This document shows positions 35,324 through 56,478 of a stretch of DNA of 64,000 nt, one piece after another. The stretch comes from Alligator mississippiensis. Taxonomy: Eukaryota; Chordata; Crocodylia; Alligatoridae. Below the pieces are notes generated by a model that had not been told where the DNA came from, did not search any database, and worked only from the letters and a program-made list of their open reading frames with translations. The position numbers and the translations under genes are program-made. The stretch spans positions 302,700,956-302,764,955 of the forward strand of contig NC_081824.1 of NCBI RefSeq assembly GCF_030867095.1, in the 5' to 3' direction. Positions within the stretch are counted from its first letter, which is position 1; every line of letters starts with the position of its first letter.

Positions 35324-38080
35324 TGTTTTTATCAAAGATCTCTCTCACTTAATAAAATGCAAGATTTTTATTCTGTCCTTTTGTCTCATTGGAGATGTAT
35401 TGCCAAGACCCCCCATAAGTTAGTCTCTTCCCTCTTCCCATTCTTACAGCATGTCTACGACACTTTCAGATCAGACTAGCAAACACTGCTGTGACGCATG
35501 CTCATCCATTGCACATGCCTTGTACTCCAAAACATGTAAAGTAACTGTCTGAGAGCAGCACATGCTAGCACAGTCTTTTCTCAGTATAATGACCTTACAG
35601 TGTTAGAACCTGAGAAGCCATGTTACCTTTTCATGGATTCCATGGTATACTTATGGGTACAGGAAATGAGAGGCAAATCTATTTCGCCTGTCCAACCTTG
35701 TTTCTTTATATGACACTAGTTTACAATGAGAGGCAATTTCATTAATCAGACTCTATGTCCTCCATTTCTTAAAAATTACTTAAAAATAAGATGAAAGCAA
35801 GCCAAAACTTCGGAATGCACCTAGCTCTATTCATTTCAACCAGTATACCAGGCAAATGTATTTGAAGATACAAGAATCCAGATTTTAGAGGGGACATATA
35901 TGTTGAGAGACATAAAACAGAAACTGAGAATCTCTAAGCACATAATTACTGGGGCTATGAACTGGAGCTTGTGTTAGAGAGAAATGTATTTTGAAAAAGG
36001 GGGAATTTCTGGGTGGGTAATACTAATTAATTATGTCAGAGCGAGACTGACAAGAGTGCTCAATTGGTTAGATATTTTATAAAGGAGAGATGAGCTGGAA
36101 GGAAAAAGACAGAGCTATAGCTATTAACTAACAATATTTTATATAGCTAATAACTAACAATCCTAATATTGACAGAGATCAGCTTGATTTCTTTGGGTGG
36201 AGAATTTCTGTCATAGCCTGATAAATTGTAGAAGACTATTTCATTGACACCACTAGGAGAGTTCATAACTAGATCTGAGTTCCTAAATACCTCAGGTTTT
36301 TTTAAATGTTTACCTTTTAGGTACAATACCTCCTTTTCAATATAATTTCTCTATAGCTGAAAAAATTTGTTTGGGAAACATATCAAGGCAATAGCCCAAA
36401 TCAAGGAAGGGTTTACCATCTGTAACATACAAGTTAACATTTTCTTTCCCTGTTAGCAAGTAAATGGTACTCTGAAACTCGAGAAGCATTATTTACTTAC
36501 CTCTAATACAAAAATAATATGACTACTATTTTTTACATTAAGAATTACATTTCCTCCAATGCAAAAACTTCTTAATATCAAGATTCTGCCTAAAAAATGT
36601 TTAGTCCAAACTTGTATTAACTGAGGAAGAGCTTACCGCTCATCTATACTTTCCTTTTTGTCTTACCAAAGTGTGAGAGCAAGGTACAAGGCTAGATACA
36701 AACCACTGGGTTATGGCATTCTGAGGCCTCTTCGCTGTATTCCACATTAGAGATGAAAGCAGTCTGTATAAAATATTGCCACCAAGGCAGAAGACATCAA
36801 CGAAGGGAGCTTATGTTAGTCCATAAAACTGTGCATCATCTTATTAAATAAGCATCAACTTTGTTTGTATTAAATATATGTTATCATAAGTTTGCTATGC
36901 ACGTTCAGCAAGTTAATCTACTTTTCAACCATGCTTAACACATTACTTTGCCTTCTAAAGTTATGTTTAGGCCAGTAATTTACAGTTCCCTCAAACTGCA
37001 TCTGTTAGTAGTGAATATAAGATTACACATGGCTAGTTTAAGGCCATGTATCTTCATAACAGAGCTATCAAGGGATTGTGATAAAGACATTTAGGGAAGT
37101 GCGGGACTTTCCTTGTTGGAGCAGAGCTCCATGTGTGATGGCTGCTTGGTGTTCTTTCATCCTTGGGACCCCTCGCAGTTTCTAACGTGCACCTGAAATC
37201 CAGATGACTAATGTGGCAATCTGTGTGACTTCATCTGCAAATTTGTACTTCCAGTGGCTAACTGGGATGTACTTGCATATTATGGTATATAATGTATTTT
37301 TTTCAGGTCCTGCCCTTTCATTAATGATGGAGAGAAGGAAATTCAGGAAGTGCAAGCTGATGAGCAGGTGTGTCAAAATTGTCATTGTAAACCTTTCTGT
37401 GGGTGACTGGTATTCAAGAAAGTGAGGTACTAAGAACACTAGTTGGAGATAAAATAAATGTAGATAGGTGCTCTGCAAATTTCCTTAGTGAGCACACTTC
37501 TAATGTACCTCACCTTGGCTTGCCCTTCCATTTGATTAACAGGCCTCTTCTGAGCAGAGGCTGTCATTCGTTCCAAACTGTGTGATGTCTTGGTGATAGA
37601 GATATACAACCACTAGAGACTGGGATGAGACCACCAAATCCATTCTCACTTGTTACCTGATCCAGAAATTCCATCTTTAATGAAAAAGATAGTTTATCCT
37701 AGTCCCTTGGAACATGCCTTTCAGTATTTTAAGTGAATATGCAATTCTTTTAATTTGCAGACATCCTCAGATGCGCTACAAATCATCAATGTTGAAGTGT
37801 ACCCGCTGGAGATATTATCAAGTAAAAAACACTGGCATCACAGCACATGCAACATTAAAAAAATCTTCATTATTAGAATGATAGAGCAGTGCTTAAAGTA
37901 ACGAGGCCTTGACCTCCTCTTTCCTAATCCCATATACTGTACCTACTGTGGGAATGATGTTCACTCAGTGAGTGTATTTTGGCTAAGACAAATCCTAAGA
38001 GCCTTGTTATTATTTATGTCTGTTTTTCTCAAGAGCTCTTTTTGGTCAGGATTGTAATTTATATTGTTTTTATTCCAGCT

Positions 38081-38215
38081 ATGGAAGAGAGTCTGTGATG
38101 GATTACAACTTCAGCAAACTCTAACTCAAAAAGAACAATGACAACCAAGAGATTTAAACCAGATTTTTCAATGTACTTCAAAGGAGCTGGATCTTGTTGT
38201 TTGGAGGTTTTTTAA
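38081..38215 (+). other. Three upstream ORFs in the NDP leader
   Basis: uORF1 (38081-38098) encodes MEESL and its TGA overlaps the ATG of uORF2 (38098-38124, MDYNFSKL). uORF3 (38138-38215) encodes 25 residues and stops 44 nt before the NDP start. All three end upstream of the main ATG, so they could reduce or gate translation through reinitiation or leaky scanning. Whether they are translated is inference; that the frames exist is direct. Confidence 0.6.
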
Positions 38216-38259
38216 TACTTTAACTCCCTCTGCTGTTATTACTGAGAAGTTCTTCAACA

Positions 38260-46504
<8,245 letters not shown>

Positions 46505-47055
46505 GGATGCACCCACTGCAGCAGGGAGAAGGGGACACTGATGTGTGGAAAGACAACCTTCACTAAGGTGTTCTTACGAGGACACTATTTCAGTGTTATA
46601 ACTTCCAGGGCTAATCAAGCTAGAATGGTTTGGGAAACAAATAAATTCTCCTACTTGTCTGTGCTGGAACCCCAAGGATTTATTTTCAGGAGCCTTTCTT
46701 TTTCCTGGGAGGATATTTTAGGGGCATTTTTTCAGACTTCACCTTTCTTTTGCTCTAAGCACAGAGACCTGATTCTAATTTTCTGCCAGTGAACAATAAG
46801 GACAAAGAAAGAGAGCAGTGGGTGTCAGTATGATGGAGACACTGTTCTAGAAGAGCCCAGGAGGAGTATGGACCTCAATTACTATGCACACATCCTTATT
46901 CTATCATTTTATTCTCCATCTCTTACTTACATTTCTCTTCAAAATAAACTGTGCTGTTGATAAAGCCTATACATTACTGATCCAGCAAACAAGTGCTGGA
47001 TAACATTGATGATGGTTTAGCTGAAGTTACAATAAATAATTGAAAAGTGAACTTG
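46505..47055 (+). other. NDP: NDP 3' UTR with candidate poly(A) signals
   Basis: AATAAA hexamers occur at about 46640, 46943-46948 and 47031-47036. The last, followed by AT-rich sequence, would give a 3' UTR of about 550 nt; the 46943 site is also possible. No transposon signature is visible between the stop codon and 47055, as expected for a UTR. Human NDP has a UTR of comparable order, so a still more distal site is not excluded. Confidence 0.5.
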
Positions 47056-50000
47056 ATATCTAATGTAGCATTGGGATTTTCCTGCCCTAGGCAGTTGAAA
47101 TGAGTATTGCATCAAAACTCAATGGTTGAATGACTCTAACAGAGTAAAAGGTCATGTAGTTCATCCCTCTTTTCAGCTAGCATTGTAGGGTTTATTGTTA
47201 CTCAAAGTGTGAATGTCACAACAGCCACTATATAAGTACTGGAAACAAATCACAGGTTTAAAATTAAAATTCAATACTTTTGAACTGAGTCTTTTCTTAG
47301 TCATGGTTGGCCTTATGTTACATAGAGCCCAGAGCTGTCAGGATAACAACAATCATACATAGTACTGACTTTCATTCCTAGATCTCAGAATATCACCAGC
47401 ATGAGTAATGTATCACTAATCCCTCTTTTAAAAATAGGGAATCTGAGTTACAGGGAAATTAACTGACCTGTCCTCAGTCTCACTAAATCAATGTTGTGCA
47501 TGCTACCTAGAGGACTGCTTCTCTCCAGTAAGAAGATTGGGTCAAAAATAGTCTTTCCTTCTAGGACCATTGCTGTAGAAGGACATAGGGCTAGCTTATG
47601 AGTGACTGCATGTGACAATAGAGTTTAAAAAACCAGAGACTCCAAACTACATATTGCTTTATTTATGCTTAGAGCCTGGCCCTGCTCTGAAACACACAGC
47701 TTTTGGATGGTCCGGTTGAACAACCAATAGTCAAAGCTGCCTATGACCTGGAAGCTGTATTAGCTGATATGAGCATTAATGCCTCTTACGGATGATCTAA
47801 TCAATAAAGGAGTCACCCTGCTATAGAATACTTTTCAAAGCCGTTCCATATAGGAAAGTAATGGAGTCAAAGGAGAAATAGAGGGCTCACAGGAGCATCT
47901 CTCAGGGCACTGAATGCCAGGTTCAGTCCAGGTTGAGGCTCTCCCCTCTAACCACGTGGAATATTGTTTAAGTTCAATAGTTACTTCAATAGTATGCTGG
48001 AGTAAGTCTCCTGAACAGTGATGAACAGGAGAGGCAGTGGAGGAACAGGGGAGTGGGTAGACAAGCCCAACATTCATCTCAGCTACTGAGTGGTATCTAA
48101 CGTATCTTGGAAAATTGTCATATGTAGGGACTAGGATTTTGATAGTGAGCTCATACAGTTTCCATTGAGCATGCTCAAGGAGTACCCAGGTTCTATTTAT
48201 CTGATGTACAGGAGTAGATAAAGCAGCCTAAAACTTGGGAGGGAAGAATTATGTTGTATATAGACATTACTATAGGCAGCTAGGCAGAGTCAAAATCCTT
48301 TGTCAGAGTCAAAATCCTTTGTCACTTCCTCCCCCTGAGTAATATGGGGAATGAAAACAAGAAGGAAACATAGACAGTGCTCCTCAGCTGAATTCTGGAG
48401 CCGGATGTCACTTAGTCGAATAAAAAAACTAACTGGGTCAAATGCACGTATAAACCCTGGTTGGTGAGGGGCCCAACTGACTGAAAGGAATAGCTTCTGT
48501 CAGCAGGATAATGTCTTACCATTGTTGGCCAGTTCTAAATGAGAAAACTTCTGTGGACAAACAAGAAAGAGTGAATCAAATTGTTATAAGGTATAGAGCT
48601 CATATTAAAATGCCAGTGCCATGACTGAACAACTACAATGAGATCATTGGACATCATTCATTGTTTCATTCTGACTGTCATGCATTTCATGTCTGGTGAA
48701 TGGTTTGAGCATGAGAGAGAGAGAAATGAGAGTATACTGAGCATTATCACTTCATTAATTTATACCAAAGAACATTTGTCTGTGCCTTTTTTATTAAGGT
48801 TCGAGTTGATATTCTAGAGGTCTCTTTTATCTAAAAGAAGATCATGTCCTCTATTGATTATACAGACAATTCTCTTAACTATTTAAACATTAATCATCGG
48901 AAGTATAAGGGTTGCCCGTAAAAACTTTCTGGTGTTACTTTCAATAAATTAATATCATCGTGTCAACATAGACTCTGTCTCCATATTTTGTAAAGAAACT
49001 ATGATGCATGCTCAAGTATTTCTTTAGTGAATAATTTAGTGAACCAAGGCAATAGAAAGTGTTTAAGGGCAACTGTGTCTCTCCTCCTTCTTCCACCATA
49101 TAACAACTGGAGGCAGATGTGCAGCCAGTGTAAGCTGCAAGATGTAGTCAATGGAGATATGTAATTGATACAGGCTGGCAATTGACCCCTGGGAGTTTTT
49201 ATTGGGTAATAACCAACATCTCAAACAAAGTAGGACAAGAATGGAGAATGATGCCCAAGAAAGCATTCTTGTGCTGTCACACTCTCTCTTTGGTAAGAGA
49301 ATAGGGGGAATTAAAAGAAAGATGTGCGTGCCACAAGCAATTTAGAAAAAAAACAGATTATAGGGAGAAAGAAACTCTGGTGGTACTGTATTTATTCTCA
49401 CATCCCTTTGCTATCACAAAGTAAGAGCTATTCTTGCTAAATTGGCTCTCTCAGAAGATAGTTGCATTTTAACAAAAGCTTTCTCCTTCACACTATGGTT
49501 CTTTCCCTTTATATTTGATTCTGAAGTGAAGTCATCTCTTTCTTCTGACATCAATGTATGTTGCCAGGCAAAAACTGTAGTTTCAGTTCAACATTTTTTA
49601 TTTAATTATAGAACCAAAAAAAAAAAAAAAATTACATGCAGGCAGAAAACTATTACCCAAATCTTTGAGTTCTTATTCAGTTGCTGCTTATTCCTTCTTT
49701 AGCTGAGATTCATAAGGGCTAAGGACCCAATTTTCTAACCCAAGTGCATAAAATTGGGCTTGTTTCCCCAGACTTTGATACCCCCATATTGATTCTAGAC
49801 ACCTAAGTGCTGAATGAAGTACACTTGTGTCTGAATGAAGTACATCACTTGTGTCAAAATCTGGATTCAAGTTTCCTATGTAAGGCAATGATCCATGTTT
49901 GAAAATGAGGTGCTGAGTAAAGACCACAGGATTTGACTCATGGTGAGAAGGAATATGAAAGATATCTGGAAATCAAGTGATGCCTGACACTGTGCTTGAT

Positions 50001-50800
50001 ACATATGATATGTTTTGAAGGTCTAATTGCGCTAAATACATCTTTATTTATGTTGGTCCTTGACAACAAAAAGAGAAAGGGCTAGTAGTGCTCATGAGGG
50101 CTTTTCTTTGAAGTAGTGTTTTTTCCTCAGTATACAGATATGAGTGTCTTTGTGGATTTTCTTTTTTCTTTGTTCTTGACCCTTACTGAAGGAGGATCCC
50201 GCTTCTCTTATACGGTGACCAAGACCAAAGCCCCATTATATCAGTGGTACTAATTGGACTAATTGTATTAATGGAAATGAGGCAGAGAAAGACATAAAAA
50301 CTCTGAGCCTAAGAAAATTAGAGTGTAGTGAAGAGCTTCACTAGAATTATTTATTTATAAGAATGACATTATAATAAAATATATTATGTCTGTCAGGAAA
50401 AGGTTGTGATATGCCAGAATAAAGCCAATAAGCTAATATATTTTGAGTACTATGGCCCCAGTTTTAGTTTGATTACTCACATACTTAAAGTTACATGCAC
50501 GATTAAATGCTTTGCTGGTTAAGGCCCTATATAAATACAACAAAAACACTGTTTTCTTGAAGATGCCCTTAGTGATTTTAATTATGCTTTCCTGTGCTTT
50601 GTGAGCATGAAGAACTTTTATTAGATAAGGGATCCTGAGCCTGATTATCTCTGCTTAAAATTATCATGTGCTTGTGCTTAAAATTATCATGTGTTTGCTC
50701 AATCTAAGTACAAGGGCCTGATCTGAAGTTTGTTAACATCAGTGGGACTCTGTGACCTTTAATGGGCTTTAGATGGAGACCTAAATGAATATTTCTTACT
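47056..50800. other. Intergenic 3' of NDP; small tandem duplications only
   Basis: No gene is recognised. A 19 bp unit (CAGAGTCAAAATCCTTTGT) is doubled at 48285-48322. A 23 bp unit with GCTTAAAATTATCATGTG is doubled near 50653-50698. Ancient palindromic repeats lie at 50470-50530 and 50712-50775. A1-type A-run at 49616-49632. Confidence 0.5.
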
Positions 50801-51448
50801 GGGTGTGTCTAAACATGTAACAGGGGTTTAGGTTGTAGCCGTGTTGGTCTAAGGACATAGGCAGACAAGGTTCCTTGGGTGAATTTGATATCTTTTATTA
50901 GATGAAGGGTTTTGGAACCCGAAAGCTTGCTTAATAACTTTTCTCCAACTATTTGGGTTGGTCTAATAAAAGATATCAAATTCACCCAAGGAAGCTTGTC
51001 TGTCTACACATGTAATTAATTTGAATCAATAAACTCTGGCACTTATCGTGCCACAGTTCATTGCTCCCAAGTGCACCGTTTGAACGTATGCTTGGGACTG
51101 CAGCACAGTGAGCTGGGTCAAAGCAGCCTCGGCCGGCAAGGGAACTTGGGGGCCCAGCCTGCCACCCTGGGACTGCTCCTGCCAGGCTCAATGTGCTGCG
51201 GAGGGGCTGGCAGTGGCTGGGGCACGAGGGTGCTTCAGTGCAGGCCTAGCCAGCAGGCAGCCCCCGCAATGAAGCACCCTCACGCCCCAGCCAGCCCAGT
51301 CAGCATCCACATGTGTGGTGCTGCACTCTAAAAAACTCTGCAGCAGAACAGTATTTGTATTTACAAGTACTACCGTATAGATGCTGAGACATTTACTGCA
51401 CAACTAATTAGGCAGCTCGGCAGTAAATGTCTTGCGTAAACGCGCTCA
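50801..51448. mobile_element. MITE, family A, host of a nested insertion
   Basis: The left end GGGTGTGTCTAAACATGTAA continues after the insertion as TTAATTTGAATCAATAAACT. The right end inverted reads GTGAGCGCGTTTACGCAAGA with TTTACTGC...GCCTAATTAG inside. The GC-rich interior matches the inverted 55818 copy (GAGGGTGCTTCA, CAATGTGCTG, GCTGGGTCAAAGC). Spurious ORFs only. Confidence 0.72.
50821..51001 (+). mobile_element. Penelope-like insertion with hammerhead-like core and 30 bp perfect inverted repeat
   Basis: It begins after the flank GTCTAAACATGTAA (50807-50820), repeated with one change as GTCTACACATGTAA after it (51002-51015), a probable target-site duplication. The left end has GTAGCCGTGTTGGTCT. 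Arms 50873-50902 and 50962-50991 are exactly complementary over 30 bp and continue outward with few mismatches. Between them GATGA (50901-50905), a perfect stem (GGGTT/AACCC, loop TTGG) and GAAA (50921-50924) resemble a hammerhead ribozyme with a damaged CT at the start of the first box. No protein-coding part remains. Confidence 0.68.
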
Positions 51449-54085
51449 CTGTCCACCAAGTAACAAATTAAATCATTTTATAATCCAACAATGGGCATAT
51501 AACAGGGCAACCCTTGCAGAATTTAAATTTAAGCACTAAAACACAAAGAGGTGTCATTTGCAGTTAAATTCATTTTTTGTGAACAGGCAAGAAGAATAAA
51601 TGATAGAAGTTGCAGCAACAATGGAAAGTTTCAGTGTCCTGGTCTTCTGTGTGCTTCTTTTCAGTGCTGCATCTGTGCTTAGCATCTGATTTGGGAAAAA
51701 TTGCTGCCAGGAATGTCAGTGTGTTCTTCTCTATGTTGCAAGATGTATCCCAGTGCTTTGCCCTATGCCGTTAACATCAGAGGAAGCTTTGTAATTGAGT
51801 TTGATGGAAATAGGATTGGCCCATAAAGAAAAGCAAGCTCTGCTTAGCAGGAAATTTTCCCTCCAGCTCTGCACATGGGTATTGTTCAGAAAATCCAGAG
51901 AAGAAAAAAACAAAGTAACAGTAAGATAATGGTTTTTTTGCATCTTTTGACTCCATAGTTCTTTAAAACACAAAGGTTGAAACAAAATCATCTACATGAT
52001 GCAAATGACGGGCAAACTTCCGAGACGGATCCCTCTTCTAGCTAATGGATATCAAGCCTGGTAGTCTAAGAAAAGTGCTGTAGGCTGTGTTTAAAACTAG
52101 CTGCAAATATTTTTGTTATTCTGTGCATAAGGGAAAGAGGGTGGCTGGAAATATGAAGTGAGTCTATTCCTTGTCTTATGTAGGCAACTGGTCAAAATCT
52201 TTATAGACAGTTCAACAGAGGGATGGAGAGATTATCACCACTTTGCAAACTAGGTGGTCAGGCAGCTTAATGAACAGATAAGGGGCTTTTTAGCTTCTGT
52301 AAGGAAGGTGCTTTCAAATAGGTCAGAATGGTTTTAAATGTTTTTAAATAGAACCAGAGTTCAAGGGTACCATTGATAGCAATAAGCATTTCTGTTAGGC
52401 TTCACAGAGAAAAATACCCCCCCCCCCCATACAGCTTTTGATAAACCTATCACGTTGGAGCATCTACCAAGTTCAAGAGCGTAAATGATTTACCTGAACC
52501 GAAATCAGCTTGCCTTTACCCAACTGATGGAGAACAATCAACAACAATACCTCTCATTTAAAAAAAGTTTAAAATTTAAGAAGCTATAGATGTGCTTTTT
52601 TCTAAAAAAAAAAAAAAAGAGAGATACACTTCCTTTAGATGTACAACTGCAATTGCAAGCTATATATGGATTTCATGACTTCCTAATTCTCTTCAGGCTC
52701 TTTTGGCTGGACTTCACTCCCAAAAGCGAAAAGCAGCTGAAAACATACAAGACATAATCCTCTAATATGCAATTCACATTATTCTTTTACAGTGATACTC
52801 TTAACAGTCATCATCGCGTAAAACCCCCACTTTTTTCTTTAACCAAAATAAGCTGGTGAAACCTCAAGTGTGCAGTATATGCAATAAAACCAGATCCCCA
52901 TGTGTCCATAAATTTGGCAGTGGGGGAGTGGTGGTTGTGTGAAACATCTCTGAGAGCCAGGTCTCTTGATATTGCCACTGCTCCCTTGCCACAAAATGTC
53001 TGGACTTGTAGAGAGCCCATCAGCCAGATGACACAGTTTCATGCTCTGGATTGGGCTGGCACCTAAGATTAATTTGTGGCTGAGGCCAGTGTGTAGAGTT
53101 GGACCCAGTGGTGTGAGTCAGACCCAGGCCAGCACAGCATCACACTCAAGTGTGCTGGATCTGCCTGCAGGTGCTACCTTATGCCTACAGCTGAAAAAAG
53201 TCAGTCCCCAGGCTGCTGCTACTCAGTTTCTGCAGGGAATGTTTTTCTATTTCATCCTACCTCTTAAAATGAAGTTGCTTACTATTATAAAATCAAGTAG
53301 CAAGGCATATGCAAGAAAATACGGTATTTTATTTAAGAGCAATTCAGCGTCATTAAAATGAGATTTCTTGTTCTTTTGCTAAGGTAGATAACATCCAACT
53401 TGCTGAATGGCTGAGGCATTTCTCTCCAGCTTCACAGCTCTCTCTTGCCCACTTGGAACACTACAAATATTTTGTTTAATTGCCCATTGAGTGTCACTGT
53501 TGAGCAGGATGAAGCTAGTCTCCCCATGAGCTGACACACAGTGATATATCTATTGTCAGCCAAGACCCTTTGGATTTAGGAAGCCAGAGCAGAGCTGTGT
53601 GAATAATTGATTTTTTAGTTCAATGGCTGAATGAAAAATTTAAAAGAAGGCTTAGTGTTGGCCTGAAAGGAATCATTTTAGTTTTCTCACCAGAACAAAA
53701 CAGTTGACCCAAAATAAAATATTTTTAGTTTGGGGGATCTTAACTGATTAAAAAAAATTGAACACATTTAGTTTTAAATGTCATCTCAAAATGAGAAACC
53801 AGGAAACGTTTATTTTTAAAAATGTTTTTATTTTTTATTTGCTTGTTTATTCTGATTGAAACTGTTTACTAAAACTGGCATGAATTCATGACTGGCTTTG
53901 GTCCATTTTTCAACAAATAAATTATTAGTCTGAAAAAATGTCATCCCAATTCTACACAAAAATCTAAGCTTGACATTGACTTGTAAAATACCTAGCTTCT
54001 AGTGATTAGAGTGCTTAAAATGCTATGGAAAGATGCCAATAACTCCAATAAGTAAACAAATAAATCTGTATGCACATAACATTTA

Positions 54086-54088
<3 letters not shown>
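51449..54088. other. Intergenic; no gene recognised
   Basis: Poly-C run near 52419-52428 and A-run at 52602-52618. Open frames are short. Nothing else recognised. Confidence 0.5.

Positions 54089-54130
<42 letters not shown>
54089..54130 (+). repeat. (TG)n microsatellite
   Basis: About 21 TG units followed by a GCGCACATGCGCATGC patch. Confidence 0.95.
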
Positions 54131-54133
<3 letters not shown>

Positions 54134-55817
54134 ACATGCGCATGCACTTTGTTGCTATCGTCCAAGCATATTGAACTGTTACAATGTGATGATTAAGAAA
54201 CTTTTGCACAAGCATTATTACATGTTTGTGAGAGTTAAATATTGCATGAACAAAATGATTTGCTATTTAGATGTTGGTCACTTGGGTTTTATGCATAATT
54301 CTTTCATTTCAGAAGTTGGGAGTTACCTACTGTGTTATCATTCTTGCAGGATATAAAGTCTGAATTTAACAGAAGCTGGAGCAACATGCCTCTACCCTAA
54401 TAGATATGTAAAAAGTCCCATCCTATAAGCACTGCCATCTAGAAGAACAGAACTGAGCTTGCTGTAACTGCTAGGGGGTACTATTTTGCTTAAAACAGTG
54501 AACATCTGGCATGCTGTAGGGTAGTGTCTTGTGAATGCTCTGTAACTGTATGTGTTAAGCTATTACATATTATGGAAGGCCTAAATATTCTTCAAACATA
54601 TTTTTATTTTATTTTGTATTTGTGGCCTTCTGCAGCTACAAAAGAGCAGAATGGGCAGGTGGGTTGTTTGTTGATTGGTTGTATTTTTGCAGATTCATAG
54701 GATTTGAATTCCATTCTATTTATATCAGTTTTACAGATCCATTGAACCCATTGATGTCATTTCTGATTTATACCTGAAATGAGACTCAGGCTCCTTGACT
54801 GGATTCTAGTTTCTTAAATACAATTCTAGTCCATTCTGCTCAAGACCCTGAAGCACTGTTAATATATAAGGTTGGTGACCCCTCCTTCTCCTTGCTGTTT
54901 TTTTGTGACTCAGTCTGAAAGGTAAGGTGACAGATGTTTTCAAACCCTTAGGGCATCCACATGATTTACTGCTTGATGAATAAAATTGTTGCTTATGTCA
55001 TTTGCAAACTACTCTTCCGTTAGGCTTGTGTTATGTTAAAAAATGTAGACTTTTTTCATCAATCACCTTAGGAAGAAGAAGAGAAAAAAAAAAGAGGAGG
55101 AGCAATGACCTCTCATTCCTTTCATCAACAATTAATTATTATGTTTTTGGAGGTGATGACAGCATACTCCAAGCTCTATTGAACTTGTGGCAAGAGATAG
55201 CCCTCACTTAAATGAAATACATGGAATTTTTCAGTTGCTCCATGCTGGCTTGATTTGGTTTCTATTCATGCCAAAGAAAAACCTCCCATTCACTCCAGTG
55301 GAAATACACCCAGGCTGTCCTTTGGCAGTTCCACTGTAGGTGTTCAGTCCTGTGATGTATCTATTTGCATGAATAATGACTACTTAAAGGAGCAGGGGTG
55401 TGCAGTTCTTACTATTTCAAGTTGAAAATTAAGCTAATATTCATGTAGGTAAGTTCAGTTTAATGCTGAATCAGCTTTCCCTCCTCTTTTTGTTTTCCCT
55501 GCCCACCTACCTCAAGTACCTCAAAGCTGTATAGCTTGGAGATCTGGGTGCTAATACACACACAGCCTAGTGTGTTAACATATAAAGCTTTGGCTGGGTT
55601 TGCAGTTTGGGAAACATGGGGGGGGGGGGGGGGGGGTCCTGAAAGCTGCTGCCACAAATATGTGAGGATGGAGACTTAACTTTAGTTTTACATGAACTGT
55701 AAGGGATCAGATATTATATAGCCACTGCATAATGTTGCTACTGGATTCCTACATTTAGTTTCCTTTGAAGGAATACAGTAGATTCTCTATATTGTGCAGG
55801 CCTATTTAAATCACAGT
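54131..55817. other. Intergenic; no gene recognised
   Basis: Contains a G-run at 55618-55636 and an A-rich stretch near 55083. No transposon end or coding signature was seen. Confidence 0.5.
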
Positions 55818-56220
55818 GGGCATGTCTACATGACACCTTTATAGCAGAGTTGCCTAATTAGCTCCACAGTAAATCTCAGCATCTACATGTGTGGTCCCAT
55901 TAGGCTGCAGTAAATTAATAAAACACTGCCATTAGTACATGCAAACATAAGAACTAGCCTGCAACAGTGTTATTTAGTGTGCTGCAACACACACGTTGAT
56001 GCTGATGGGACTGGATGGAGCATGAGTGTGCTTCAATGTGGGGGCTGCCTAACGGAAGCACCCTCATCCCCCAGCCAGCCCCTTCATAGCACATTGAGCC
56101 AGGTCCGAGAAGCCCAGCTTTGACCCAGCTCATTATGTTGCACATGTAAACATGGTGTCCGTGAGTAATAAACATCAGTGAAAACTGTGCCAGAGTTTAT
56201 TAAAGCACATTAATAGTAAC
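55818..56220 (-). mobile_element. MITE, family A, inverted relative to 50801 copy
   Basis: It reads GGGCATGTCTACATGACA, TTGCCTAATTAGCTCCACAG, AGCATCTACATGTGTGG, GCACCCTCATCCCCCAGCC, TTTGACCCAGCTCA, GTGCCAGAGTTTATT: the reverse complement, block by block, of 50801-51448. A second end-like GGGTGTGTCTACATTTGC follows at 56225, perhaps the edge of another copy. Confidence 0.68.
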
Positions 56221-56284
56221 TCACTGGGTGTGTCTACATTTGCTATCTCTGAATATCATTATGTCTTACCTGTTGTTCCTTTGG

Positions 56285-56355
56285 GTTTGCATCGTCACTT
56301 GCTGTCTTTCCTCATCCTGGGTTGCATTGTCACTTGCTGTCCTTCCTCATCCTGG
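56285..56355 (+). repeat. ~36 bp tandem duplication
   Basis: Two units, each with TTGCAT(C/T)GTCACTTGCTGTC and TTTCCTCATCCTGG-like text, lie at 56285-56320 and 56321-56355, differing at about three positions. Confidence 0.85.
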
Positions 56356-56478
56356 GAAAATGGCAGCCCATCCTTCTTTTTCATTTTCAAGCAAGTTGTA
56401 AGAAGACAAAAAAAAAAAATATAGACTTCACCTGTAATGAGGACCATCTTGATTTCCTCTTGATGGTGTATTCCAACC

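Larger units (their letters stand above)
24889..38078 (+). other. NDP: NDP intron 1 (13.2 kb)
   Basis: It is bounded by GTAAGC and TTCCAG. It contains no supported coding exon. Identifiable contents are an old CR1 piece (27.7-28.2 kb), ancient palindromic repeats, a hAT-like segment near 30.8 kb, MITEs at 32.8 and 34.3 kb, a poly-C run and a foldback element at 35.0-35.3 kb. The rest (for example 24.9-27.6, 28.2-30.1 and 35.4-38.0 kb) is AT-rich sequence in which I recognise nothing; conserved enhancers could be present but cannot be seen in one genome. Confidence 0.85.

Noticed and set aside
54033..54356. Cys/Val-repeat protein
   Set aside because: Produced by translating the (TG)n microsatellite.
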